DNA from: an uncultured Porphyromonas sp.
Lineage (GTDB): Bacteria > Bacteroidota > Bacteroidia > Bacteroidales > Porphyromonadaceae
Reading direction: 5' to 3'
Length of the DNA: 64,000 nt
Assembly (NCBI RefSeq): GCF_938023125.1
Contig: NZ_CALHDW010000017.1
Span: forward strand, 248,001 to 312,000
The translations under genes were made by a program, and so were the position numbers. Below the pieces are notes generated by a model. It was given only the letters and a program-made list of their open reading frames with translations, ran no database searches and had not been told where the DNA came from. Shown here piece by piece: positions 53,066 through 61,780 of this stretch (its first letter is position 1; each line of letters opens with the position of its first letter).

Positions 53066-54472
53066 ATGAACAAAGGCAGTATCATAGTCGCAGGCATAGG
53101 CCCCGGCAGCCCTCAAGACATCACCCCGGCGGTGTGCGAAGCCATTGCCCAAAGCGACGTAGTAATAGGCTATAAATACTATTTCCAATTCATTGAACCC
53201 TGGCTCTCCTCCACGGCTCGTTGTATCGACACCGGGATGAAAAAAGAGAGAGAGCGTGCCGCTATTGCCTTCGAAGAGGCAGAGAAGGGGCAGCGCGTTA
53301 CGGTGATCAGTTCGGGCGATGCCGGCATCTACGGTATGGCTCCCCTCATCTACGAGATGAAAAAAGATCGGGATAGTGCGATAGAAATCCAGGTACTCCC
53401 CGGTATCAGTGCCTTCCAAAAAGCGGCTTCGCTCTTGGGTGCTCCCATTGGGCATGACCTCTGCATTATCTCCCTCTCCGACCTCATGACCCCATGGGAG
53501 AAGATAGAGAAACGCATCATAGCAGCTGCCGAGGCCGACTTTGTAACTGCAGTCTACAACCCCAAAAGCGAAGGGCGGTATTGGCAGCTCCATCGGCTCA
53601 AAGCGCTCTTTTTGGAGCGGCGTGCTTCTACCACACCTGTAGGGTATGTGCGAGAAGCAGGTCGCCCGGGGGAACGCGTTGTACGCACCACGTTGGCACA
53701 ATTCGACCCCGAAGAGATTGATATGTTTACCGTGGTACTTATCGGCAACTCTCAGTCTTACCAAACTCAAGATGCCATCATCACACCTCGAGGTTACTAC
53801 CGAGAGCGCATCGAAGGAGCTGAGGGCAAGGGGCAGCAAATCATGATGGAATCATTCCGCACGATAGAGCGTGAGATGCGCCACCCCGAGGTGCCTATCG
53901 ATAGGCGATGGGCTCTCTTCCATGCCATCCACACCACGGCAGACTTCTCCATGGAGGATATTCTCTATACAGATCCCAACGCTGTGGCACGCATGCACGA
54001 AGCCATCAAGAAGGGTGAAATCAAGACTATTGTAACCGATGTATCCATGGTGGCAGCAGGCATCCGCAAGGGAGCTGTGGAGCGACTTGGGCTCTCGGTC
54101 AAATGCTATATCACCGATCCTCGTGTGGTGGAACTCTCCAAGACGCGAGGCACTACAAGGGCAGAAGAAGCTATTCGCCTAGCCGTAGAAGAAGACCCCA
54201 ACGCTCTATTTGCCTTTGGTAATGCTCCTACGGCCCTTATCGAGCTATGCCGACAAATACGGCTGGGTAAAGCCACTCCCTCCGGCATTATAGCCGCTCC
54301 CGTAGGCTTTGTACACGTCTGCGAGTCGAAGCATAGAGTGCATACTTTCCCCCATATCCCTAAGATCATCGTAGAAGGCAGACGAGGAGGTAGCAACCTT
54401 GCCGCCACCCTTATCAACGCCATTCTCTGCTACGACGATGCCGCCGCCCTCTATCCCGGGCGAGACGTATAG
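53066..54472 (+). CDS. cobJ-cobH: Fused precorrin-3B C17-methyltransferase and precorrin-8X methylmutase (CobJ-CobH)
   Basis: The 468-residue protein is a fusion. Residues 1 to about 245 are a CobJ/CbiH methyltransferase, with GIGPGSPQDITPAVCEAIAQ at the start, VISSGDAGIYGMAPLIYEM, VLPGISAFQKAASLLGAPIG and VYNPKSEGR. Residues about 258-468 are CobH/CbiC, with RRWALFHAIHTTADFSMED holding the catalytic His, VTDVSMVAAGIRKG, and GNAPTALIELC then APVGFVHVCESK. The first half contracts the corrin ring, and the second moves a methyl group from C11 to C12. CbiG, CbiF, CbiJ, CbiD and CbiL, which act before or between these steps, are not in the window. Confidence 0.9.
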   Translation: MNKGSIIVAGIGPGSPQDITPAVCEAIAQSDVVIGYKYYFQFIEPWLSSTARCIDTGMKKERERAAIAFEEAEKGQRVTVISSGDAGIYGMAPLIYEMKKDRDSAIEIQVLPGISAFQKAASLLGAPIGHDLCIISLSDLMTPWEKIEKRIIAAAEADFVTAVYNPKSEGRYWQLHRLKALFLERRASTTPVGYVREAGRPGERVVRTTLAQFDPEEIDMFTVVLIGNSQSYQTQDAIITPRGYYRERIEGAEGKGQQIMMESFRTIEREMRHPEVPIDRRWALFHAIHTTADFSMEDILYTDPNAVARMHEAIKKGEIKTIVTDVSMVAAGIRKGAVERLGLSVKCYITDPRVVELSKTRGTTRAEEAIRLAVEEDPNALFAFGNAPTALIELCRQIRLGKATPSGIIAAPVGFVHVCESKHRVHTFPHIPKIIVEGRRGGSNLAATLINAILCYDDAAALYPGRDV

Positions 54473-54484
54473 CCCCACAAAAGT

Positions 54485-55672
54485 ATGGCACGCAAGTACT
54501 ACATCATTGGTATTACCGACGACGCCGAATTAGAACCCACCTCGGCAGTCCTCAAAATAATAGCCGAGAACAAGGTGTTCTCCGGAGGACTTCGTCATCA
54601 CCAATTGGTGGAAAAGTTCCTCCCCCTAGGGGCTACTTGGATTGATATAACGGTACCTCTAGATGGCGTTTTCGATGCCTACAAAGAGCATCAAGAGATC
54701 GTTGTTTTTGCTTCGGGCGACCCCCTATTTTTTGGGTTTGCCGGCACGGTACAAAGGCGCGACCCGGAGGCTATTATTGAGGTATTTCCCACCTTCAATT
54801 CGCTACAACTACTCGCCCATCGCAGCCTACTCCCCTACGAAGGGATGCGAACTCTCTCACTCACGGGGCGACCTTTGAAACGCTTCGAACAAGCCCTAAT
54901 AGAAGGGGAGCCCCTCATGGGAGTGCTGACCGATAGGAATAAAACCCCCAATGCCATTGCCCAACGAATGCTGGACTATGGCTACAACAACTATCGTATG
55001 ATTGTGGGAGAAAACCTAGGGAATGCCCTAGAGAGAGTGGCGGAGTACTCCATAGAGGAGGTAGCCCAACGCTCGTTCTCTATGCCCAACTGTCTTATAC
55101 TCAAACAGACGCACCCCCGACATCGACCTCTAGGCATACCCGAGAGCGACTTTGCCCTCCTCGACGGCAGAGCCAAGATGATTACCAAAATGCCCATTCG
55201 GCTACTCTCCCTTGCCGCTCTAGACCTGCGTTCGCATCAAACGCTCTGGGATGTTGGGTTCTGCACAGGCTCCGTCTCCATCGAAGCCAAACTGCAATTT
55301 CCCCATCTAGAGATTGTCTCTTTTGAGCAACGAGAGGCAGGACGCGCCCTCATGGAGACCAACACTCGGCGCTTTGGCACCCCCGGCATCACCGCCGTCA
55401 TTGGCGATTTTATGGAGATGGATTTAGCAGAATATCCTCGCCCCGATGCCGTTTTTATCGGGGGGCATGGAGGGCAGCTCGTCTCCATGATTCAACGTAT
55501 AGATAGCTATCTCACTGAGGGAGGCGTTATTGTCTTCAACAGCGTAAGCCCCGAGAGCCGAGAGGCGTTCTACGAAGGCGCCGAGAGCTGCAAGTGGCAT
55601 ATTGTCTCCTCGCAACGCATCACACTAGACGAGCACAACCCCATTACCATTCTAAAAGCCGTAAAGCCATGA
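54485..55672 (+). CDS. cobL: Precorrin-6Y C5,15-methyltransferase (CbiET/CobL)
   Basis: The 395-residue two-domain enzyme has an N-terminal CbiE tetrapyrrole-methylase domain (YYIIGITDDAELEPTSAVLK; VVFASGDPLFFGFAGTV). The C-terminal CbiT Rossmann methyltransferase has LWDVGFCTGSVSIEAKLQFP in its SAM site. It methylates C5 and C15 and decarboxylates the acetate side chain at C12. The fusion is common, known as CobL. It lies 12 bases after the cobJ-cobH gene, and its stop overlaps the start of the next gene (ATGA at 55669-55672). Confidence 0.92.
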   Translation: MARKYYIIGITDDAELEPTSAVLKIIAENKVFSGGLRHHQLVEKFLPLGATWIDITVPLDGVFDAYKEHQEIVVFASGDPLFFGFAGTVQRRDPEAIIEVFPTFNSLQLLAHRSLLPYEGMRTLSLTGRPLKRFEQALIEGEPLMGVLTDRNKTPNAIAQRMLDYGYNNYRMIVGENLGNALERVAEYSIEEVAQRSFSMPNCLILKQTHPRHRPLGIPESDFALLDGRAKMITKMPIRLLSLAALDLRSHQTLWDVGFCTGSVSIEAKLQFPHLEIVSFEQREAGRALMETNTRRFGTPGITAVIGDFMEMDLAEYPRPDAVFIGGHGGQLVSMIQRIDSYLTEGGVIVFNSVSPESREAFYEGAESCKWHIVSSQRITLDEHNPITILKAVKP

Positions 55673-56973
55673 TAGCCCAATTCCTAATCGGAGGCACCTC
55701 TTCGGGAGGAGGGAAAACCACCCTCACCACAGGGCTTTTGCGCCTTCTTCGCAATAGGGGTTATAGAGTGCAACCCTTCAAATGTGGCCCCGACTACATC
55801 GATCCTCAATACCACAAAATGGCTTCGGGGCGAGTCTCTATCAACCTGGATAATTGGCTCGCAAGCGGAGAACATCTGCATAATCTCTACACACGCCACT
55901 CGCAAGAAGCCGATATCTCCGTGACCGAAGGGGTAATGGGATTGTTCGATGGTTATAAGGGAATGGAAGGGAGCAGTGCCCGAATTGCTGAGCTATTAGA
56001 TCTCCCCATCCTCTTGGTAGTTAATGCACAAAGCACCGCCTATTCGGTAGCTGCCACGCTGTTTGGTTTCTCTCGGTTTTACCCCAAAATCCGTCTCATT
56101 GGCGTTATCTTTAACAAGGTAGCCAGCCCCCGACACTATGCTTTTTTACAAGAAGCGGCGTCGGAAGCCAAGGTACCCTGCCTTGGATACATCCCCCGAA
56201 TGGAGGAGCTATCGGTACCCTCTCGTCACCTAGGGCTTACCCTAGATGCCCAACTCGACTTCGATGCATATGCCGATCGCATTGCCGAGACACTCGAGAA
56301 ATATGTAGAGGTAGATCGCCTACTGGAGCTGTGCGCCACCCAAGCCCCTGCCCCTACACTCACCCCCGACACACCTAAAGGGACACTCCGCATCAGCGTA
56401 GCTAAGGACGAAGCTTTCAACTTCACCTATCAAGCCAACTTAGACCAACTGCAACAGCTCGGTAGCGTCTCCTACTTTAGTCCTCTCACCGACCCCTCGC
56501 TCCCCCTTAGCGACCTCGTCTATATCCCCGGGGGCTACCCTGAGTTCTTTTTGCCCCAATTGGCGCAAAACCGACAGCTCCAAGAGGAGATCCGAGACTA
56601 CGTAGCCCAAGGAGGGAAGCTACTTGCCGAGTGTGGCGGAATGATGTATCTCTGTCGCTCTATTACGGACGAAAAAGGCGAAAGCTACCCCATGGTAGGC
56701 ATCCTGCCCCAAGAGGCAACAATGCAAAATATGCGCCTACACCTAGGCTACCGAACCCTCACAATCCAAGGGCAGGAGCCGTGGCAGGGACACGAATTTC
56801 ACTATAGTAGCATTGTCACGCCCCACGAACCGATTTTCAACTATGCCTCCAGCGTAAAAGATGCTCGGGGCAACGACGTAGAGACGCCTCTCTACCGAAT
56901 AAAAAACTGTATCGCCGGATACACGCACCTCTACTGGGGTGAACGAAATATCCTTGACCTCTGGAATGCATGA
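55669..56973 (+). CDS. cbiA: Cobyrinic acid a,c-diamide synthase (CbiA/CobB)
   Basis: The 434-residue protein has an N-terminal ATP-binding domain (GGTSSGGGKTTLTTGLLRLL; FKCGPDYIDPQYHKMASGR). A C-terminal class I glutaminase domain has its nucleophile Cys in KLLAECGGMMYLCRSI and a His near the end in GYTHLYWGERNI. It amidates the a and c carboxylates using glutamine and ATP. The frame extends upstream within cobL, but the ATG at 55669 in the overlap gives the standard N-terminus MIAQFLIGGTSSG. Its stop overlaps the next ATG. Confidence 0.92.
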   Translation: MIAQFLIGGTSSGGGKTTLTTGLLRLLRNRGYRVQPFKCGPDYIDPQYHKMASGRVSINLDNWLASGEHLHNLYTRHSQEADISVTEGVMGLFDGYKGMEGSSARIAELLDLPILLVVNAQSTAYSVAATLFGFSRFYPKIRLIGVIFNKVASPRHYAFLQEAASEAKVPCLGYIPRMEELSVPSRHLGLTLDAQLDFDAYADRIAETLEKYVEVDRLLELCATQAPAPTLTPDTPKGTLRISVAKDEAFNFTYQANLDQLQQLGSVSYFSPLTDPSLPLSDLVYIPGGYPEFFLPQLAQNRQLQEEIRDYVAQGGKLLAECGGMMYLCRSITDEKGESYPMVGILPQEATMQNMRLHLGYRTLTIQGQEPWQGHEFHYSSIVTPHEPIFNYASSVKDARGNDVETPLYRIKNCIAGYTHLYWGERNILDLWNA

Positions 56974-57557
56974 GTAAAGTATACACACGAACCGGAGACC
57001 TAGGCACAACTGCCATACACGGAGGCGCACGAGTGGCGAAAGACGACCCTCGCATTGAAGCCAACGGCACCCTAGACGAACTAAACTGCGCCCTTGGTCT
57101 TGTACGCTCTCTCCTCGAAACTGAGCATCCTTGGCAAGAGGATCTCCGAGAAATACAACTCGAACTGATGGCCGTAATGAGCCTCGTTGCCACCCCCTCT
57201 ACCCTTAGAGATCATAACCCCAACAGCCTCTCTCCCACTCTCGTTGGGCACCTAGAGGAGTGTATGGATCGCATGAATGCCGAGATCAATGAGCGAGAGG
57301 GCTACTTTATCCTCCCTGGGGGGACTCCCCTTGCTGCCCACCTACACCAAGCAAGAGTAGTGGCTCGCCGAGCCGAGAGAAGGCTTGTCACCCTCCACCA
57401 TATAGACCCCGTGCCCGCACAAATCCTCGTCTTGATCAACAGACTCTCCGACCTCCTCTTTGTTATGGCACGCTACGAAGTTTGGCAAAAACAGCTCCAA
57501 GAAGATCGCTGGCGAGCCTTTGCCTACAAACGAAAACTGAAAGGGAAAGAAGTATGA
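56970..57557 (+). CDS. pduO: PduO-type ATP:cob(I)alamin adenosyltransferase
   Basis: The 195-residue helical protein begins SKVYTRTGDLGTTAIHGG, the ATP-binding signature of the PduO/MMAB family. EANGTLDELNCALGLVRSLL and the corrinoid and ATP contacts in HQARVVARRAERRLV follow. It transfers 5'-deoxyadenosyl to cob(I)alamin or cobyrinic acid diamide. A PduO-type rather than CobA-type enzyme serving the biosynthetic operon is consistent with its position between cbiA and cbiP. It overlaps both neighbours by four bases (56970-56973 and 57554-57557). Confidence 0.92.
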   Translation: MSKVYTRTGDLGTTAIHGGARVAKDDPRIEANGTLDELNCALGLVRSLLETEHPWQEDLREIQLELMAVMSLVATPSTLRDHNPNSLSPTLVGHLEECMDRMNAEINEREGYFILPGGTPLAAHLHQARVVARRAERRLVTLHHIDPVPAQILVLINRLSDLLFVMARYEVWQKQLQEDRWRAFAYKRKLKGKEV

Positions 57558-59053
57558 AACACCCTCAGTCTCTCCGCCCTATTATGCTAGCCGGTACGGG
57601 TAGTGACGTAGGGAAAAGTGTTTTGGCAACGGCTCTCTGCCGCATTTTTAAGCAAGACGGCTACCACCCTGCCCCTTTCAAAGCTCAGAATATGGCCCTC
57701 AACTCCTACGCTACACCCGAAGGGTTTGAGATAGGCCGAGCGCAAGCCGTACAAGCCGAAGCAGCCGGCATCCCCTGCCACACCGATATGAATCCGTTGC
57801 TCCTAAAACCGAGTAGCGACCAAACTTCCCAAGTTGTACTCCACGGAAAACCGATTGGCAATACCCATGCTTACGACTACTTCCGACGTGAGGGGCGCGA
57901 GGAGCTACGAGCCGAGGTACACGGAGCCTTCGACCGACTTAGCAGCCGATTCAATCCCATCGTAATGGAGGGTGCCGGGAGCATATCGGAGTTAAACCTA
58001 AAGGATAGCGACCTTGTGAATATGCCCATGGCTCGCCACGCCCACGCAGCGGTATTGCTCGTGGCGGATATCGACCGTGGCGGTGTGTTCGCCAGCGTGT
58101 ACGGCTCCATCATGCTACAATCGCCCGAAGATAGACGGCTCATTAAGGGCGTTATCATCAATAAATTTCGTGGAGATCTGGCCCTCTTCACCGAAGGGCG
58201 TAAACTGCTCGAAGAGCTAACAGGCGTACCCGTTTTGGGTGTCGTCCCCTACTTCCAAGACATCACAATAGAAGAAGAAGACTCGGTAGCCCTTGCCAAT
58301 AAGAACCGAACATCGCAAGTAGGAAAAGTCAATATAGCCGTTGTACGGACGGGGCATATCTCCAACTTCACAGACTTTTCCACACTTGAGCAGGACCCTC
58401 GAATCCATCTCTACTACACCAACAATCTAAAAGAACTAGAGAAGGCCGACATTATCATTCTGCCTGGGAGTAAAAACACCCTTGGCGACCTGGCCGAACT
58501 AAGAAACAACGGCGTGGCGCAGTGTTTGGTACGAGCTCACCGCAAAGGCACCACCCTTGTGGGCATATGCGGAGGGTACCAAATGATGGGGCAAATGCTG
58601 CACGACCCCGACAACCTAGAGGGAAGCGACTATCAACACCTACCGGGACTTGGATTGCTCCCCACAGAAACCACCATAACTCAAGAGAAAGTCACCCGTC
58701 AAGTTGAGTTCACACACCTTGGCGACCCCACTCTCTGCCGAGGGTACGAAATACACATGGGACAAACCACGCTACTCGAGGGAGCTAGTTGCTCGCCTAC
58801 CAATCAGTTCTCAGACGGCAGTGCGGAGGGTACCCGACTCTCCGAGCGATGCTGGGGCACTTACATCCATGGCATCCTTGACAATCCGGCAGTAGTGGAT
58901 CGCCTACTCGCCCCATTCAGCCACAAACTAACGCAAGAGAAAGCACTGGACTACGCGAGTTACAAAGAAGAACAGTACGACAAACTAGCCGATCACGTGC
59001 GGCAATACGTTGATGTAGAGCGCATCTACCAAATCATGCAAGACTATGATTGA
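57554..59053 (+). CDS. cbiP: Cobyric acid synthase (CbiP/CobQ)
   Basis: The 499-residue protein has an N-terminal domain with IMLAGTGSDVGKSVLATALC and APFKAQNMALNSYATPEG. The glutaminase domain has its Cys in TLVGICGGYQMMG and a His in WGTYIHGILDN. It performs four amidations on adenosylcobyrinic acid diamide, the step right after the adenosyltransferase encoded upstream. The start was placed at the ATG at 57554 inside the ATGA overlap (MKHPQSLRPIMLAGTG); a longer frame lies within the preceding gene. It overlaps cobD by eight bases. Confidence 0.93.
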   Translation: MKHPQSLRPIMLAGTGSDVGKSVLATALCRIFKQDGYHPAPFKAQNMALNSYATPEGFEIGRAQAVQAEAAGIPCHTDMNPLLLKPSSDQTSQVVLHGKPIGNTHAYDYFRREGREELRAEVHGAFDRLSSRFNPIVMEGAGSISELNLKDSDLVNMPMARHAHAAVLLVADIDRGGVFASVYGSIMLQSPEDRRLIKGVIINKFRGDLALFTEGRKLLEELTGVPVLGVVPYFQDITIEEEDSVALANKNRTSQVGKVNIAVVRTGHISNFTDFSTLEQDPRIHLYYTNNLKELEKADIIILPGSKNTLGDLAELRNNGVAQCLVRAHRKGTTLVGICGGYQMMGQMLHDPDNLEGSDYQHLPGLGLLPTETTITQEKVTRQVEFTHLGDPTLCRGYEIHMGQTTLLEGASCSPTNQFSDGSAEGTRLSERCWGTYIHGILDNPAVVDRLLAPFSHKLTQEKALDYASYKEEQYDKLADHVRQYVDVERIYQIMQDYD

Positions 59054-60080
59054 AGGGCACGGAGACGATCTTCATCACTACCAGGGGGTAGCCATCCGCT
59101 ACAACTTCAGCAGTAATGTTCCCACTATCATCGACCACACGGCATTGTATCGGTACCTCTCGGAGCAGTTGCCCCTCATCACCTCCTATCCCGAGCCCTC
59201 CCCTCGCAGCCTAGAGGTTAGCCTTGCAGAGCAGCTTGGCATAGCACCGGAGGAGGTAATGGTAACCAACGGAGCTACGGAGGCTATCTACCTCGTTGCC
59301 CACAGCTTAGAGGGCAAGCATTCTGCCATCTTCTCGCCCTCTTTTAGCGAATACGCAGATGCCGCACAGCTCTACCACCATACTCTATCCTCCTTTTGCC
59401 AATGGCCGGATGCTCCCCAAGGCGCGCAAGTTATCTGGTGTGGGAATCCCAATAACCCTACGGGGCAAGTCATCCCCAAAAAGGAACTGGTAGAGTACAT
59501 CCAAAAACACCCCGAGCAGGTATTTGTCTTTGATCAATCCTACGCTTCATTCTCCCCCCAAGAGGTGCTAAGCGCACGCGAAGCGATTAGTTTGGGCAAC
59601 GTAATACTCGTACAGTCTCTCACCAAAAGTTTTGCCATACCGGGGCTGCGGCTGGGGTATCTTGTCTCAAATGCTACAACACTCGAGGGGATCCGAGCGC
59701 TCAGCCATCCGTGGTCTGTAAATACATTAGCCATAGAAGCAGGGAAATGGTTACTCCAAAACAGAGCCCTATACGAGGGCATTGAGGCACAACTCCTCGA
59801 GAGTAGCCGCACGCTAAGAGCCAAACTATCCGCCTTTCCGTGGTTATCCATCGTACCCACAGATACCCATTTCTTTATTTTTCATTTCGAGGTATCGGGC
59901 GCAACCAGTGCCGACCTCAAAGAGTGGCTAGCCCGAGAGCGGGGGATTCTAGTACGTGATGCTACCAACATGGGGGCGCTAGGCTCTGCCTGCATTCGGG
60001 TGGCGAGCCAAGGCGAAGAGGCCGATCAAGCCCTCGTAGATGCGCTCAGAGATTGGTATCAACAGCAGAGTTCTAAATAG
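59046..60080 (+). CDS. cobD: L-threonine-O-3-phosphate decarboxylase-like aminotransferase (CobD)
   Basis: The 344-residue class I/II PLP protein has VTNGATEAIYLVAHSLEG and WCGNPNNPTGQVI. The PLP lysine is in LVQSLTKSFAIPGLRLGYL, and ACIRVASQG follows. It resembles histidinol-phosphate aminotransferase, but the N-terminus GHGDDLHHYQG and the position between cbiP and cbiB point to CobD, which makes aminopropanol phosphate for the nucleotide loop. The start overlaps cbiP by eight bases. Confidence 0.85.
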   Translation: MIEGHGDDLHHYQGVAIRYNFSSNVPTIIDHTALYRYLSEQLPLITSYPEPSPRSLEVSLAEQLGIAPEEVMVTNGATEAIYLVAHSLEGKHSAIFSPSFSEYADAAQLYHHTLSSFCQWPDAPQGAQVIWCGNPNNPTGQVIPKKELVEYIQKHPEQVFVFDQSYASFSPQEVLSAREAISLGNVILVQSLTKSFAIPGLRLGYLVSNATTLEGIRALSHPWSVNTLAIEAGKWLLQNRALYEGIEAQLLESSRTLRAKLSAFPWLSIVPTDTHFFIFHFEVSGATSADLKEWLARERGILVRDATNMGALGSACIRVASQGEEADQALVDALRDWYQQQSSK

Positions 60081-60106
60081 CCTTATCACTCCTCAGCCTC
60101 CCCAAC

Positions 60107-61051
60107 ATGACCTACCTCTCCGCCCTACTCCTCATTGCCTCGAGCCTAATTCCGGCATGGTTACTCGATCGTCTACTAGGCGATCCTCCACAGCTCCCTC
60201 ACCCTATTGTGTTTTTTGGAAAGGCGATCAGCTGGGGCGAGAAGCGTCTCAATCGAGGCAACCACCGACTTGCCAAAGGTGCTTTGCTAGCCCTAGGGCT
60301 CATCAGTGCGACCGCCCTCGCGACCTGGGGCATAGAGAGGGGGCTATCCCATTTTTCCCCTTGGGCAATTGTCCCCCTAGACCTTATTTTCCTATTCTAC
60401 TCGCTTGCCGGTACAACGCTATGCCGTGAAGTGCGAATGGTATTTGATGCGGTAGAGAGATCAGAAGAAGAGGGCAGACAACAGGTAGCTCGCATCGTAG
60501 GTCGGGATACATCTACCCTCTCCGCACAAGAAATTCGCACCGCTGCTCTTGAGACGCTGGCCGAAAACCTCAGCGACGGCGTGGTAGCGCCCCTCTTCTA
60601 CTACCTGCTTTTTGGGTTGCCGGGCATCCTAACCTATAAGATGATTAACACCCTCGACTCCATGATTGGGTACCACTCTGCCCGTTACATTCTCTTTGGA
60701 CGCTGGGCAGCACGCATTGACGACGTAGCCAACTACATACCGGCTAGGCTTACAGCCCTACTTATGCTCTTGGTTAGCGGAAGGCTAGACTTATTAGGCT
60801 TTGTCTGGAGAGAGGGAAAAAACCACGCCAGCCCTAATTCCGGTTATCCGGAAGCCACTTTGGCCGGAATCCTCGAGTGCCAATTTGGAGGCCCTCACTA
60901 CTATTTTGGCGAACTATTTGACAAACCCTACATTGGTAGCCACCCACGTGAACTAACACTGCAGGACGCCAAAAAGGGGATTCGCATCAATCAATCGGTG
61001 GAGCTGGCTATTATTTTTCTGGTTCTTGCCCTAAGACCTCTCCTACTTTAG
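60107..61051 (+). CDS. cbiB: Adenosylcobinamide-phosphate synthase (CbiB)
   Basis: The 314-residue membrane protein begins with a hydrophobic helix then LLDRLLGDPPQLPHPIVFFG, the CbiB signature. ETLAENLSDGVVAPLFYYLL, NTLDSMIGYHSARYILFGRW and NSGYPEATLAGILECQFGGP follow. It joins aminopropanol phosphate to adenosylcobyric acid. It ends the visible cobalamin gene group. CobU, CobS and CobT, which finish the nucleotide loop, are not in the window. Its TAG stop (61049-61051) forms the first bases of repeat element E. Confidence 0.93.
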   Translation: MTYLSALLLIASSLIPAWLLDRLLGDPPQLPHPIVFFGKAISWGEKRLNRGNHRLAKGALLALGLISATALATWGIERGLSHFSPWAIVPLDLIFLFYSLAGTTLCREVRMVFDAVERSEEEGRQQVARIVGRDTSTLSAQEIRTAALETLAENLSDGVVAPLFYYLLFGLPGILTYKMINTLDSMIGYHSARYILFGRWAARIDDVANYIPARLTALLMLLVSGRLDLLGFVWREGKNHASPNSGYPEATLAGILECQFGGPHYYFGELFDKPYIGSHPRELTLQDAKKGIRINQSVELAIIFLVLALRPLLL

Positions 61052-61129
61052 GCTAATTTCTCTGGGAAAATCAGCCTGAAAATATTTATTTCTCAGGCAA
61101 AAAATCGCCTCTATATTGGGTGAAAAAGG
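61049..61129 (+). repeat. ~80-bp intergenic repeat element, copy E
   Basis: The element runs from TAGGCTAATT, which includes the cbiB stop codon, to ATTGGGTGAAAAAGG. Internal units are TCAGCCTGA (about 23-31) and TCTCAGGCAAAAAA (about 43-56). The last two form a GCCTGA/TCAGGC stem. It is the most diverged copy and one base longer than the others. The call depends on shared unit spacing and end motif, not on strong base identity. Confidence 0.5.
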
Positions 61130-61172
61130 AAACGACACTGCCAAGAAGAGAATAAAGACTGAGCCACCCCCT

Positions 61173-61224
61173 AAAAAAGACTCCTCCCATCACTACTGCC
61201 ACTAGGGGAAGCAATGATGGGAGG
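61173..61224 (-). terminator. Terminator of the TM2-domain gene
   Basis: On the minus strand CCTCCCATCA pairs with TGATGGGAGG (61215-61224 with 61183-61192), followed by AGTCTTTTTT. It lies 30 bases after the TM2 stop. The long stem may also stop rightward transcripts leaving cbiB. Confidence 0.8.
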
Positions 61225-61253
61225 GATAGCAATACTATCGTGCAATGTTTCTC

Positions 61254-61607
61254 TTAGTACATTGGATAGCCGGAAAGCGCAGAACGAAGTCTATTGAAGT
61301 TGTATTCTTTCGTTTTCTGCTGAATATTCACAGCGTCTATAATCCAAAGAATACCACACACTCCCCCTGTAAAGAGTTTGAGTAGCCCCATACCAACATC
61401 TCCTAACATGAAGCGGTCGATCCCATAGGCCCCCAACAATATAGAGATAACCAGGAGGGTCGTAGGATCTTTGAACTCAATAGCGAAAATACTTTGAGCC
61501 ATGCTCTCATCGGCATTCTGCAAGAGAAGTTTGATCTCGGGCATCATGCTCATATCAAAATACTTCGAATTAATAAGGAGGAAGTTGTTAATAGTTTGCT
61601 CTGTCAT
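61254..61607 (-). CDS. TM2-domain membrane protein
   Basis: The 117-residue protein has a soluble N-terminal half of about 45 residues. The TM2 pair of helices follows: LLVISILLGAYGIDRFMLGD with the conserved G-x-x-x-x-D-R/H-F pattern, then GLLKLFTGGVCGILWIIDAV. The function of bacterial TM2 proteins is not known. Single-gene unit with its own promoter box (61690-61697) and terminator, convergent with the cobalamin genes. Confidence 0.88.
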   Translation of the reverse strand: MTEQTINNFLLINSKYFDMSMMPEIKLLLQNADESMAQSIFAIEFKDPTTLLVISILLGAYGIDRFMLGDVGMGLLKLFTGGVCGILWIIDAVNIQQKTKEYNFNRLRSALSGYPMY

Positions 61608-61689
61608 AGTTTTTATTTGTTTTTACCCAACCTTAAACACCCTCTTGACCTCTCTATTCCTCGACGGAGAGAACAGGCATTTCTTGGTA

Positions 61690-61697
61690 CAAATGTA
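61690..61697 (-). promoter_or_regulatory. -7 box for the TM2 gene
   Basis: TACATTTG on the minus strand matches TAnnTTTG, 82 bases before the ATG. Confidence 0.6.
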
Positions 61698-61730
61698 CTA
61701 CATCTTCAAAAATATTTAGGGTGAATGGAC

Positions 61731-61766
61731 AAAAAAAGTCCCCGAACCGAATAGGTATCGAGGACT
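61731..61766 (-). terminator. Terminator after tRNA-Asn
   Basis: On the minus strand AGTCCTCGATACC pairs with GGTTCGGGGACT, followed by TTTTTTTG. It lies 14 bases past the tRNA-Asn 3' end. Confidence 0.85.
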
Positions 61767-61780
61767 ATCTTTAAGAAATG

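Noticed and set aside
52900..53066. Possible cobalamin riboswitch before the cobalamin genes
   Set aside because: The preceding gene is coding to 53050 and only 15 bases remain. No B12-box-like sequence was seen.
53060..53839. 259-codon open frame on the minus strand
   Set aside because: It is antisense to the cobJ half of the fusion gene, whose motifs are intact. The antisense protein has no recognisable domain.
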